A stretch of 43,149 nucleotides of DNA from NCBI GenBank assembly GCA_014190095.1, contig BJFW01000001.1, positions 76,779 through 119,927 on the forward strand, given 5' to 3'. Within the stretch, counting starts at the first letter, position 1, and every line of letters starts with the position of its first letter. Under the pieces are notes generated by a model, which worked only from the letters and a program-made list of their open reading frames with translations, had not been told where the DNA came from and did not search any database. Source of the stretch: Actinomycetes bacterium. Lineage in GTDB: Bacteria > Actinomycetota > Acidimicrobiia > Acidimicrobiales > Ilumatobacteraceae. Below are positions 25,959 to 34,254 of the stretch, piece by piece. Both the position numbers and the translations under genes were made by a program.

Positions 25959-26974
25959 ATCGACTTGAGGTCGTGAATCACCTGTGTCCAGCGAGCAGGG
26001 TCACTTGAATACGGCGCATAGAAACTCAACCGATCAATTACATCGCCATAACGCTTGTTCAGTTCTGGAGCAATCTGTTCTGGATGTCCGACAACCGCGA
26101 ACGTGTTTAGTATTTCGTCGGTAATAAGGTTTCCCATTTCTTCCCACTTGCCCACTTTGGAAAGTGAATTCAATTGGCCTTGTAATTCGCCCCATCCGTG
26201 TAGCTCAAGAACGCCGCTGTATGCGGGGGTGCTTCCATAAAATGCAATTTGCTGACGAGTACCAGCTGACGCAGTGGTCATTTCTTCATTGTTCGAACCT
26301 GTCACCACAAAACTTGGCCCGACAATTTCAAAATCATCCATCGTTTTGCCCGCTTTTGCGCGACCTCGAGCCAAAGCGGGAAGCGTCACTTCGCGTAAGT
26401 AGCGCTCGGTGGTGAAGCCGTGGCAGATAAACCCGTCACACACTTCACCTGCAACCTCGGTCATCAGTTCGCCAACGCCAGCGAGAAAGATTTTTGGAAC
26501 ACCAAAGTTTCCTAAGTCGCCTTTGTCGGGGGTGAAGAACGGCGTCATCAATGTGTGGGTATAAAACTCACCACGAAACTGCAGCGGTTCACCAGTTAAC
26601 CAAGTTCCCCAAATAGCACGTATTGCCTGAATCATTTCGCGCATGCGCGGAGCAGGGTGGCTCCAATCCATGCTGAATCGCTTGGTGATATGTGGCTTTA
26701 TCTGGCTGCCGAGTCCCAAGATGAACCTGCCTTGGGAGAACGACTGCAAGTCCCAGCCAATGTTTGCCAAAGTCATGGGGTTACGTGCAAAGGCAACTGC
26801 AATTGATGTGCCAATTTCCAGTTGCGTCGTATGTTCTGCGGCCAGCAGCAGTGGGAAAAACGGGTCGTGAGCGGTTTCGGCGGTCCACCCACCTGAATAG
26901 CCAGCAGATTCAAGTGCTTGAGCAGACGAAGCGGCGTTTGCCAGATTGCTGGAGATACCGCCATCAAGTTTCAT
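25955..26974 (-). CDS. LLM-class F420-dependent oxidoreductase
   Basis: Luciferase-like TIM-barrel protein of 339 residues. Typical parts are an N-terminal GYSGGWTAETAHDPF, then EIGTSIAVAFARNPMTLANIGWDLQ, GRFILGLGSQI, RMREMIQAIRAIWGTW, and a VPKIFLAGVGELMTEVAGEVCDGFICHGF segment, all of which place it in the actinobacterial F420-using branch. Such enzymes oxidise or reduce alcohols, ketones or other small molecules; the substrate is unknown. The ATG overlaps the stop of the IclR regulator gene (ATGA at 26971-26974), so the two are coupled, and the regulator probably controls the operon. Confidence 0.88.
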   Translation of the reverse strand: MKLDGGISSNLANAASSAQALESAGYSGGWTAETAHDPFFPLLLAAEHTTQLEIGTSIAVAFARNPMTLANIGWDLQSFSQGRFILGLGSQIKPHITKRFSMDWSHPAPRMREMIQAIRAIWGTWLTGEPLQFRGEFYTHTLMTPFFTPDKGDLGNFGVPKIFLAGVGELMTEVAGEVCDGFICHGFTTERYLREVTLPALARGRAKAGKTMDDFEIVGPSFVVTGSNNEEMTTASAGTRQQIAFYGSTPAYSGVLELHGWGELQGQLNSLSKVGKWEEMGNLITDEILNTFAVVGHPEQIAPELNKRYGDVIDRLSFYAPYSSDPARWTQVIHDLKSI

Positions 26975-27816
26975 GCAGAGTTACGGCGGAGGTGAAGTAA
27001 ATGCATGCCGTCCATGTTTAGAGCAGATTCTGACGTCGGCAGTTTCCTGCATTCGCTCCAGTCGGTTTCAATGCTTCGAGCAGTTTCAAGGAGCAGAGGT
27101 AAATATCGTTCGCGAACTATTTCCTTGCCAATTTCAGATGTATGAGTTGCTAATCCAATTGCTGCAATGACTCGGCCGTCTTCACCGCGTAGTGGAGCTG
27201 CGATGGCTTGTACGCCATATTGCAAATCTTCGTCGCTTTCTGCCCAGCCTTGCTCGCGAACAGTTTGTAAACGTGGACGAATTTGGTCGGCTGTGAGTCG
27301 TTTGCGGGGAACATACATAGACAGCGACGGAGTGTTAAGTACATCGTGCAGTTCAGTATCAGGAATTTCTGCAAGGAGTACCCTGCCCAATGCGGTACTT
27401 GAAGAAGGTAATCGCGACCCAACAGTCACGCCAACGCTGACAATTTTTGGCACTTCAACACGACCGGTGTACACAATGTCGCTGCCATCAAGTTCTGCCA
27501 ACGAAACAGTTTGGTCAACTTTCTTGGACAGGTTTTCCATGTGAGGCTTTGCTGCCCCATATAAGCCAAGGGAAGAAACGTACGCCATGCCCAAGTCCAC
27601 AACCTTCGGGGTGAGTGAATAGCGGTTGTCTTGACAGCGAACATATCCAAGTTCGTCCAAGGTGATCAGCAGTCGTAGCACGGTAGGTCGAGCGAGAAGC
27701 GTTCGTTCGGAAATTTGAGAAATTGTTTGCTGTATGTGGAGGCGATCAAAAGATCGAATCACTTCGAGTCCTCGAGCAAGCGCTTCAACAAAATCTTTTC
27801 TTGAATTCTCCTGCAT
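26971..27816 (-). CDS. IclR-family transcriptional regulator
   Basis: The 281-residue protein has the N-terminal winged helix (about residues 8-75: FVEALARGLEVIRSFDR, ISQISERTLLARPTVLRLLITLDELGYV) and the C-terminal ligand-binding domain (about 90-260) with SVTVGSRLPSSSTALGRVLLA and AAIGLATHTSEIG type segments, resembling the PcaR/PobR branch that responds to aromatic or related carboxylic acids. The ligand is unknown. It lies first in an operon with the F420 oxidoreductase gene. About 55 bases separate it from the PAC2 gene upstream, a possible site for its own promoter, though I could not define hexamers with confidence. Confidence 0.92.
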   Translation of the reverse strand: MQENSRKDFVEALARGLEVIRSFDRLHIQQTISQISERTLLARPTVLRLLITLDELGYVRCQDNRYSLTPKVVDLGMAYVSSLGLYGAAKPHMENLSKKVDQTVSLAELDGSDIVYTGRVEVPKIVSVGVTVGSRLPSSSTALGRVLLAEIPDTELHDVLNTPSLSMYVPRKRLTADQIRPRLQTVREQGWAESDEDLQYGVQAIAAPLRGEDGRVIAAIGLATHTSEIGKEIVRERYLPLLLETARSIETDWSECRKLPTSESALNMDGMHLLHLRRNSA

Positions 27817-27870
27817 ACAGTTCCCCCGAAATAGTGATGCCTCTCTAACCGTAGCCTCGCAACCAGGGGG

Positions 27871-28770
27871 CTAGTCCGTTTGGTTATCCCTCAGGAACTG
27901 TTCGAGTTCGGCGGCGAGTTCATCGCCACTTGGCAATGGCCCACCACCAAAACCCGAAGTAGGAATGCCACTGTCGCTGTGCGTACTGTCGAAGGCGGTT
28001 TCTAACTGGGCAAGCATGGCTAGGTGTTCGCTGTTGCCACGAACCAATTCGTCCAGGCGTTCGCGTTGCGCGCCGGCCTGTTCGCGAAGCGCATCGCCAT
28101 CTATGGAAATGCCACCTGTGTCGCACACGGCTGAAATAAGGGCGACCGCGGCAGCTGGGTAACTCATGGAAGCCACATAGTGAGGCACCTGCGCCCATAG
28201 CCCAACAGATTGAATTCCGGCATTGAACATTGCTTGCTCAAGCACGGCTTCCATGCCTGCAGGCACATCTACCGAACTCTTAATGAATGGAAGAAGCGAG
28301 GAAAGGTGAGCATCTGGTGACGTGCAGGAAATTTTTACGGCACGTGTGTGCGGTGTGGCGATGGGGTAGGCACCCATTCCCAACATGCGACGAACGTTCA
28401 GTTTCTCGCTCAGTTCAACAACACATTGAGCAAAATGCTGCCAACGCGAGTCTGGTTCTGGGCCGGTGAGCAACAACACTGGTTCATTGTTGGCGTCGTG
28501 TCCCACCATGATGCGTGGAGCAGACCAGTCAAGTTTGGTGATCACGCCTTCACGCAATTGCATGAGCGGTCGGCGAGCGCGGTAATCCACAAAGGTGTCG
28601 CCATCAAACTCGATGAGCGGGATTGCATTGGTTTCCGTAATCAGAGTCTCCATCGCCACCGCTGCCGCAGCACTTGCATCTATCCAGCCGGTCATCATGG
28701 CAACCAAGATTGGCTGCTTCAGCTCGGGTAGTTTTCCGTCGAAATCGGGGGAGATTTTGTAGTCGGTCAT
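27871..28770 (-). CDS. PAC2-family protein
   Basis: The 299-residue protein has the PAC2 pattern: PILVAMMTGWIDASAAAA near the N-terminus, IEFDGDTFVDYRARRP, PVLLLTGPEPDSRWQHF, MLGMGAYPIATPHTR, and VGLWAQVPHYVASMSYPAAAVALI. PAC2 is the fold of eukaryotic proteasome assembly chaperone 2 and is common in Actinobacteria and Archaea, with an unproven role in protein quality control. The C-terminal ~50 residues are acidic and polar. No proteasome gene is in the window. It starts 8 bases after the stop of the phosphotransferase gene, so both are likely on one transcript. Confidence 0.9.
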   Translation of the reverse strand: MTDYKISPDFDGKLPELKQPILVAMMTGWIDASAAAAVAMETLITETNAIPLIEFDGDTFVDYRARRPLMQLREGVITKLDWSAPRIMVGHDANNEPVLLLTGPEPDSRWQHFAQCVVELSEKLNVRRMLGMGAYPIATPHTRAVKISCTSPDAHLSSLLPFIKSSVDVPAGMEAVLEQAMFNAGIQSVGLWAQVPHYVASMSYPAAAVALISAVCDTGGISIDGDALREQAGAQRERLDELVRGNSEHLAMLAQLETAFDSTHSDSGIPTSGFGGGPLPSGDELAAELEQFLRDNQTD

Positions 28771-28778
28771 TCCACGCG

Positions 28779-29843
28779 TCAGTGTAGACGCGAAAGCAAC
28801 TGCTCGGCTTTTTCTGCTGCAGTTTCTACCTGAGTTTTGAACGCGTCAAACTCATGTGGGTCATGTTCGCCCATTGCGCCAGAGATATACCGTGCGTATA
28901 CGCCCTCAATGATGCATGCCAGTTTCCAATACGCAAACGAGACATAAAAGTCGAGGTGCGAAATGTCACGCCCAGATGCTTGCGCGTATCGTTCTGCAAG
29001 TTGTTGACGGTTTAAGAAACCTGGGGCAGTGGTGGTGGCGAAATTATTTGCTCCAGCGTCATCGGTTGGGCCAGTCCAATACACCATCAACAATCCAAGG
29101 TCGGCCATTGGGTCGCCAAGGGTGCACAGTTCCCAGTCCAGAACAGCAACGATGTTTCCTGCAGCATCAATCATGCAGTTGTCCAGGCGATAGTCGCCGT
29201 GCACGATGGTTGCCGGTCCTTGTTTGGGGATTCGTTTGAGAAGTTCATCGTGAACGCGGTCGATTGCAGGCAAATCTCGAGTTTTTGAGGCGTTCCATTG
29301 TCCGTACCAACGCTTCAACTGTCGTTCGATGTAACCCTCGTGTCGTCCCAGTTCACCAAGTCCAACTTCGCTCGGCACAACTTGATGAATCTTTGCCATT
29401 GTGTCGATAAGCGAATTGCTTGCATGAAGTCGTGTTGCTTCAGTCAGGTCGCGCCGTGCGGTTTCGTTGTCGCGAATAATCAAACCGTCCACAAACAACA
29501 TCACGTAAAACGGTGCATCGTTTACTTCAATGTCTGTGCACAACCCAAGTGCTGGTGCTACCGGAACTTGCGAGTCGTGAAGAGCAGAAATGATTCGGTG
29601 TTCACGACCCATGTCGTGTGCGCTGGCGAGTGCATGGCTCAGTGGTGGACGCCGCAGCACGTAACGATTGCCCGATGCATCAGTCACCTTGAATGTGAGG
29701 TTTGAATGCCCACCCGCAATCAATTCAAACGAAAATGGAGCAGTTGCCCCAGTGATGTTTGCTGTTAGCCAGGCCGAAACTCGGTCTTCGCGTATTCCCG
29801 AAGGCACTGATTGAGGCGAAGTCATCACCGCCAAACTAGTCAT
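28779..29843 (-). CDS. APH-family phosphotransferase (ACAD10/11-like kinase)
   Basis: Kinase-fold protein of 354 residues. Visible are the nucleotide loop region IAGGHSNLTFKV, the lysine-bearing strand YVLRRPP, the catalytic HGDYRLDN (Brenner motif HxDxxxxN) and the metal-binding VLDWELCTLGDPMADLG. This branch of aminoglycoside phosphotransferase-like proteins resembles the kinase domain of mammalian ACAD10/11, which phosphorylates hydroxyacyl compounds; antibiotic resistance is not implied. Two ATGs are possible, 29843 and 29825. It is divergent from the thioredoxin-like gene with 52 bases between the starts. Confidence 0.88.
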   Translation of the reverse strand: MTSLAVMTSPQSVPSGIREDRVSAWLTANITGATAPFSFELIAGGHSNLTFKVTDASGNRYVLRRPPLSHALASAHDMGREHRIISALHDSQVPVAPALGLCTDIEVNDAPFYVMLFVDGLIIRDNETARRDLTEATRLHASNSLIDTMAKIHQVVPSEVGLGELGRHEGYIERQLKRWYGQWNASKTRDLPAIDRVHDELLKRIPKQGPATIVHGDYRLDNCMIDAAGNIVAVLDWELCTLGDPMADLGLLMVYWTGPTDDAGANNFATTTAPGFLNRQQLAERYAQASGRDISHLDFYVSFAYWKLACIIEGVYARYISGAMGEHDPHEFDAFKTQVETAAEKAEQLLSRLH

Positions 29844-29895
29844 TCTTCATATCATTTACGAAGTCGAACTGGGCGTTGGCGGTAGCGTCAAGATC

Positions 29896-30438
29896 ATGGC
29901 TATCGACGTCACCGACGCAACGTTTCAGGTTGAAGTACTCGATCGTTCTAATTCGGTTCCCGTCATTGTCGATCTGTGGGCTCCTTGGTGTGAGCCGTGC
30001 AAAACTCTCGGTCCAATTTTGGAAAAACACTGTGATGCCACGAATGGAAAAGTGGTTTTGGCGAAAGTCAATGTTGATGAGAATCCATCGATTTCCATGG
30101 CTTTTCAGGTGCAAAGCATTCCTGCTGTCTTCATCCTGAAAGATGGTGCCGTAATGGATGGATTCGTTGGTGTGAAGCCTGACCATGCCATTAAAGAAAT
30201 TGTTGAGGCTCTTATTCCTTTGGGTGAGGCTGCACTTCAACCGGTGGCAGAGGTTGCTCTTGAGCCCGAACCAGTCGTCATTAACGATGATTTCGACAAT
30301 GAGCTTGCAGGTTTGCTTCCACAAGTGAAAACCGATGAAGTTGCTAAATCTCGATACCTCGAAATACTTGACATTATGGGCACAGAAGACCCGCGCACGG
30401 CTGGGTATCGAAGAAAACTGACTGCACAACTCTTTTAA
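29896..30438 (+). CDS. Thioredoxin-domain protein, CnoX/YbbN-like
   Basis: The 180-residue cytoplasmic protein has a thioredoxin domain (about 1-108) with WCEPC (Cys32 and Cys35) and the cis-proline in SIPAVFIL. The remaining ~70 residues are acidic, then helical, and end in RTAGYRRKLTAQLF, which looks like the last helices of the tetratricopeptide-like tail found in CnoX/YbbN proteins, but shorter than in E. coli (about 285 residues). Such proteins act as chaperones linked to thiol redox. The site is CEPC where thioredoxin has CGPC. comEA starts 18 bases downstream. Confidence 0.85.
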   Translation: MAIDVTDATFQVEVLDRSNSVPVIVDLWAPWCEPCKTLGPILEKHCDATNGKVVLAKVNVDENPSISMAFQVQSIPAVFILKDGAVMDGFVGVKPDHAIKEIVEALIPLGEAALQPVAEVALEPEPVVINDDFDNELAGLLPQVKTDEVAKSRYLEILDIMGTEDPRTAGYRRKLTAQLF

Positions 30439-30456
30439 ATTCGCACACATACAGCC

Positions 30457-31134
30457 GTGTATCAGCGACTCATTGAACAATTGCAGTGGTTCGGATTTCG
30501 CCGTGTCATTTCAACCGCAGTAGCTGTTGCGGTAGTTGCTCTAGGAGCATGGTGGGTGGTGCGTGTTCCGCCCGTTCCTGTTGAAAGCACTATTTCGTTT
30601 ACTGCAACTTCGCTTGCTGCAAACTCGATTACTAGCGGCGTATCTGCATCGTTACCAACTGATGCGATTCCATCGGTTGGCATTGTGGTCCACGTTGCTG
30701 GAGAAGTGAAAAATCCTGGCGTGTATTCCCTGTCGATCAGTGCGCGAATGATTGACGCTGTAATGGCCGCGGGTGGTGCAACCGCACGCGCCGACTTGGA
30801 AGTCATCAATTTGGCAACACCGCTCGTGGATTCTTCGCAGATCTATGTTCCCGCGAAAGGAGCGACCGAGCGTCCTAATTTTGCGCGACCTCAACCTGGC
30901 ATGAATGGTGCTACATCAACGAAAAGCTCACCAGAATCGGGAGGCGTGGTGAATATCAATCGTGCTTCAGTAACAGAACTTGATGCACTGCCCGGCGTGG
31001 GCCCGTCGACCGCACAAGCAATCGTTGACTATCGAACGGCGAACGGTCCATTTGGTTCGCCAGAAGACTTATTGAACGTAAAGGGAATTGGCCCCGCAAA
31101 ATTTGAAGCAATGCGAAAACTGGTTGGGGTGTAA
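30457..31134 (+). CDS. comEA: ComEA-like DNA-binding protein with SLBB and helix-hairpin-helix domains
   Basis: Membrane-anchored DNA receptor of the transformation system. The 225-residue product has a membrane helix at about residues 17-37, a low-complexity linker, an SLBB domain (about 75-130: IVVHVAGEVKNPGVYSL), another linker, and a C-terminal double helix-hairpin-helix (about 160-225: INRASVTELDALPGVGPSTAQAIVDYR and LLNVKGIGPAKFEAMRK). The GTG start at 30457 has no strong ribosome binding site. comEC follows, but with a reversed small membrane gene in between. Confidence 0.92.
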   Translation: MYQRLIEQLQWFGFRRVISTAVAVAVVALGAWWVVRVPPVPVESTISFTATSLAANSITSGVSASLPTDAIPSVGIVVHVAGEVKNPGVYSLSISARMIDAVMAAGGATARADLEVINLATPLVDSSQIYVPAKGATERPNFARPQPGMNGATSTKSSPESGGVVNINRASVTELDALPGVGPSTAQAIVDYRTANGPFGSPEDLLNVKGIGPAKFEAMRKLVGV

Positions 31135-31142
31135 ATGCTGAA

Positions 31143-31547
31143 TTACAGCGCACCAAGCACAACAGTGCTGATGGCAAGTGAGAGCAGTGCGCCTACCCAA
31201 ATGCCAATTGCAAATGGCCGAAACTCTTGTATCCATTCGGGCCAACCCGACACTGCTTTACGCGTTGCGCGAAGTGCTGAAACATGGCCGACAGCAAACC
31301 ACAGCACCATGCTGAGGAAAAATGCCAGCAAGTATGCAGTGTTTGAAGAAACTGCAGGTACTCCAAGCATGGGCAGTACCGGCAATGCAATGAGCAAAAG
31401 CAAAAATCCGAGCACGCCAAACAGCGAACCTGGCAACGCAACAAGAAGTAATCCGAGAAGAGAAATTGCGAGCGAAGTACCGACCGCTATTAGGCCGCCA
31501 CGTTGGCGAACCTGTGCGCGGTGAAAAGCAACCCCGTCGTGTATCAC
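31143..31547 (-). CDS. Small integral membrane protein of unknown function
   Basis: The 134-residue product has four predicted membrane helices (about residues 19-40, 42-62, 70-92 and 112-133) and a short basic loop between the third and fourth. I do not recognise the family. It lies antisense between comEA and comEC: its stop is 8 bases from the comEA stop and its GTG start at 31547 overlaps the possible 5' end of comEC. Because of this overlap, either this start or the comEC start may be placed too far out. Codon use appears normal for the window, so it is more likely a real gene than a shadow of comEC, which does not cover most of it. Confidence 0.65.
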   Translation of the reverse strand: MIHDGVAFHRAQVRQRGGLIAVGTSLAISLLGLLLVALPGSLFGVLGFLLLLIALPVLPMLGVPAVSSNTAYLLAFFLSMVLWFAVGHVSALRATRKAVSGWPEWIQEFRPFAIGIWVGALLSLAISTVVLGAL

Positions 31548-32849
31548 GCAGTAATTGTACGAGCATCTGCAGGTTTTTCTGGGCTATTGCATCGTCGGAT
31601 AGCCATGTTGTGTATCTGCGCCGTTGTGCTGTTGTTGCACGGATGCTTTCAATGGACGCAACTGCGCTCGGCGAGCAGTCAGCCGTTCAATGGTTTTGCT
31701 CGCGTTGTTGAAGACCCAGTTGCAAAATTTGGTGGCACGCAAGTGGTGGTCAACATTGAAGGCAAGCGCTATCTGGCCTTGGCCCACTCGGTGGCTGGCC
31801 GGCGAATGTTGTCGAGCGAAGCAGGAAACGTATTGCGTGTTGAAGGGGTTCGCGCACCTCTGCAGAGCACTTTGGTTCGAAGGTATGCATCGCGACACAT
31901 CGTTGGCACATTCAGCGTCACGTTCACAGATGAAACAATCCTTCCCGCCTCTCCGCTGTTTCGCAGTGCAAATAAGACCCGTTCCACTATGTTGCAGGCT
32001 GCGCGGCTGATGCCACGCGATGACGCGGCCCTATTCATGGGTCTGGTAATCGGCGATGACCGCGCTCAACCGCGAACCATGATTACAGCATTTCGTGAAT
32101 CTGGGTTATCGCATCTCACTGCAGTTTCAGGTCAAAACGTTGCGTTCGTGCTCACCGTGTTTGGCTCGTATATCAATCGTGCCCGCACATGGTGGCGACT
32201 TGGACTTACGCTGTTTTTGCTGGGTTGGTTCGTGGTGATGACGCGAGCCGAGCCTTCCGTTCTTCGCGCATCGATGATGGCTGCAATGTCGGCTATTGCA
32301 TTTGCTCGTGGCCGAGACTTGTCAGCGCGCAGCGCTTTGTTGTACTCGGTAGGTGTTCTTCTTGCTATCGACCCGCTTCTCGTGTTTTCCATTGGCATGT
32401 GGATGTCGTCGTTGGCTACTAGTGGGCTGATTTTTATAACGCCATGGCTGAAAAAACTCCTTCGCGGTCCACAGTGGTTCACTGAACCACTGTCCACAAC
32501 GCTTGGCGCACAGTTGGGCGTGATGCCAGTTTCGCTGTTTATTTTTTCTTCTGCTCCCGCAGTCTCGCTGGTAACCAATCTGCTTGCGGTACCAGTTGCA
32601 GGGTTCGTCATGCTCGTGGGAATGCCAGTTGCCTTCATCTGTGGATTGCTGATCACCATGTTTGGTCCTGCTGTGAGCCCATTGTGTGAGTTGGCCATGT
32701 TGCCCATTCAGTTTGGAACGCGCTGGGTGTGGTGGGTTGCAGCAGTGGGTGAGCGCATCTCTCCGCAGGGAATAGCAAATGTGTGGTTGTGGGCAGTTTG
32801 GACAGCATTTCTTGTGGTGCTACACCGATCTGCGAGAATGCATTCGTGA
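31539..32849 (+). CDS. comEC: ComEC/Rec2 competence channel protein without the metallo-beta-lactamase domain
   Basis: Polytopic membrane protein that forms the channel for single-stranded DNA uptake. It shows an N-terminal membrane helix, a soluble OB-like domain (EGKRYLALAHSVAG, VLRVEGVRAPLQST), the competence domain with GLVIGDDRAQPRTMITAFRESGLSHLTAVSGQNVAFV, and several further membrane helices. At about 436 residues it ends where full-length ComEC (700-800 residues) continues into a metallo-beta-lactamase-like nuclease domain, and no such gene follows. The start is unsure: TTG 31503, GTG 31539 and ATG 31605 are all in frame. The stop overlaps holA (GTGA). Confidence 0.87.
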   Translation: MYHAVIVRASAGFSGLLHRRIAMLCICAVVLLLHGCFQWTQLRSASSQPFNGFARVVEDPVAKFGGTQVVVNIEGKRYLALAHSVAGRRMLSSEAGNVLRVEGVRAPLQSTLVRRYASRHIVGTFSVTFTDETILPASPLFRSANKTRSTMLQAARLMPRDDAALFMGLVIGDDRAQPRTMITAFRESGLSHLTAVSGQNVAFVLTVFGSYINRARTWWRLGLTLFLLGWFVVMTRAEPSVLRASMMAAMSAIAFARGRDLSARSALLYSVGVLLAIDPLLVFSIGMWMSSLATSGLIFITPWLKKLLRGPQWFTEPLSTTLGAQLGVMPVSLFIFSSAPAVSLVTNLLAVPVAGFVMLVGMPVAFICGLLITMFGPAVSPLCELAMLPIQFGTRWVWWVAAVGERISPQGIANVWLWAVWTAFLVVLHRSARMHS

Positions 32850-33853
32850 CGGTGTATCTGATAACGGGCAGTGATTCACGTTTGGTGTCTGCAAAACTCA
32901 CCGACCTCACCACCGAACTCATTGGTGATGGCGACCGCAACACCATGTTCGAAAGCCACGATCTCGAATCGGTTACCGCCGACGAACGAGAGTCAGCAAT
33001 TGCCAATGCAGTCATGGGCGCACAAACCGAGTCGTTGTTTGGAGATCAGCGAGTTGTGGTGCTTCGGGGATTGCAAGAAGCAACTGTCGATCAACTGAAG
33101 CCACTAGTCAAGTATCTTGAGCGGCCTCTCGACGTCACGCACTTGGTGATTACGGCTGAAGGCAAACTGGCCAAGTCCACGACCGATGCGTTGAAGGCTG
33201 CGGGCGCAACCACATTCAACACCTCTCCGCCAAGTCGCAAGAACGACTTAACCACATGGTTCATGGAGCAGTTCACCGAGGCTGGACTCAAACTCGACTC
33301 GGCTGCGGTTGCATCAATTATTGAATGGCTCGGTCAAGACCAAGCGCGACTGCCTTCGCTCATCGACGTGTTGTCATCAACCTATGGCACTGCAAAGAAA
33401 CTCAGCAGTTCTGACATCGAGCCGTTCCTCGGTGATCAGGGAAGCGTGCTGCCGTGGGACTTAACCGATGCCATTGACAAGTCTGACTCCAACACTGCGC
33501 TGGTGATGCTGCGTCGCATGTTGCGCAGTGGCGCGTATCACCCGCTGCAAGTGATGTCGTTGTTGCACGGTCACTACACCAAACTGATGAAGCTTGATGG
33601 TCCCGATGTTCGGTCAACTCAAGAGGCCATGAGTCTCATCGGTTCAAAGAGTGACTTCCAGGCAAAGAAGTACCTGAACACGTATCAGCGAATGGGCTCA
33701 CGCAACATTTCTTCTGCAGTGCAGCTGCTCGCTCGTGCAGATATCGACTTGCGTGGAGGCAAAGACTTAGAAGAAGAACTAGTAATGGAAATTTTGGTTG
33801 CTCGTCTCAGCCGGTTAGGCGGTGGAGCACAGCGAGTTACTTCGCGGCGTTGA
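32846..33853 (+). CDS. holA: DNA polymerase III delta subunit
   Basis: Subunit of the clamp loader that opens the sliding clamp. The 335-residue product begins at GTG 32846 with TVYLITGSDSRLV, overlapping the comEC stop; a longer frame from 32783 lies inside comEC. The family features are the N-terminal AAA-like domain with SLFGDQRVVVLRG, an acidic-polar middle, and the C-terminal collar helices with NTALVMLRRMLRSGAYHPLQVMSLLHGHY split over the region 33500-33580. The 3' end overlaps the convergent rpsT gene by 17 bases. comEC-holA-rpsT-lepA is a conserved order. Confidence 0.92.
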   Translation: MTVYLITGSDSRLVSAKLTDLTTELIGDGDRNTMFESHDLESVTADERESAIANAVMGAQTESLFGDQRVVVLRGLQEATVDQLKPLVKYLERPLDVTHLVITAEGKLAKSTTDALKAAGATTFNTSPPSRKNDLTTWFMEQFTEAGLKLDSAAVASIIEWLGQDQARLPSLIDVLSSTYGTAKKLSSSDIEPFLGDQGSVLPWDLTDAIDKSDSNTALVMLRRMLRSGAYHPLQVMSLLHGHYTKLMKLDGPDVRSTQEAMSLIGSKSDFQAKKYLNTYQRMGSRNISSAVQLLARADIDLRGGKDLEEELVMEILVARLSRLGGGAQRVTSRR

Positions 33854-34091
33854 TCTTCTTCATCAAGCGGCTCTTCTTGCGAGCTGCTGTGTTTGGGTGA
33901 ATCACACGCTTTGCCGAAGCCATGTCAAGGCGCTTTACAGCAAGACGAAGGGCTTCTGGGTTGTCATCGGTTCCGATGGTGTCAACAGCATTCTTGATAC
34001 GGGTGCGAACTTCGCTCTTGGTTGCGCGGTTGCGCAAGGTTGCCTTGGCGTTCGTGAGAATTCGCTTCTTTTGGCTCTTGATATTTGCCAC
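33837..34091 (-). CDS. rpsT: 30S ribosomal protein S20
   Basis: Small subunit protein that binds the 5' domain of 16S rRNA early in assembly. The 84-residue product is the normal length, very basic, and starts MANIKSQKKRILTNAKATLRN; it has RVIHPNTAARKKSRLMKK near the C-terminus. GGAAAGA about 15 bases upstream of the ATG may be the ribosome binding site. The last 17 bases overlap the end of holA on the other strand, so the two mRNAs have complementary 3' ends. It is divergent from lepA. Confidence 0.97.
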   Translation of the reverse strand: MANIKSQKKRILTNAKATLRNRATKSEVRTRIKNAVDTIGTDDNPEALRLAVKRLDMASAKRVIHPNTAARKKSRLMKKINAAK

Positions 34092-34154
34092 TTCGAGTAA
34101 CCGTCTTTCCTGTTGTAAGGCTGGCTGTTGTTCCGTGAATTTCGGGACTCTTCA

Positions 34155-34183
34155 GGCTAACAGCGACACCCACGAGCCCCCAA
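34155..34183 (-). promoter_or_regulatory. Candidate rpsT promoter
   Basis: On the minus strand TTGGGG (34178-34183) and TTAGCC (34155-34160) are 17 bases apart, with the rpsT ATG about 55 bases downstream of the expected start of transcription. Both hexamers are weak matches. It overlaps the candidate lepA promoter on the other strand, so the two could interfere. Confidence 0.28.
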
Positions 34184-34192
34184 CTGTAGAAT
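34163..34192 (+). promoter_or_regulatory. Candidate lepA operon promoter
   Basis: GCGACA (34163-34168) and TAGAAT (34187-34192) are 18 bases apart in the 163-base gap between rpsT and lepA, so transcription would start near 34199 and leave a leader of about 55 bases. The -10 is good, the -35 fair. No other feature is evident in this gap apart from the overlapping minus-strand candidate. Confidence 0.35.
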
Positions 34193-34254
34193 TTGAGGGC
34201 TGAAGCGCCGTTTCTCACCCCACACCAACGGCCCAGCAGAACAGCATCGCCCAC

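Noticed and set aside
28779-29843. Aminoglycoside resistance gene
   Set aside because: The APH-type fold is present, but the branch resembles ACAD10/11-like kinases; nothing indicates antibiotic modification.
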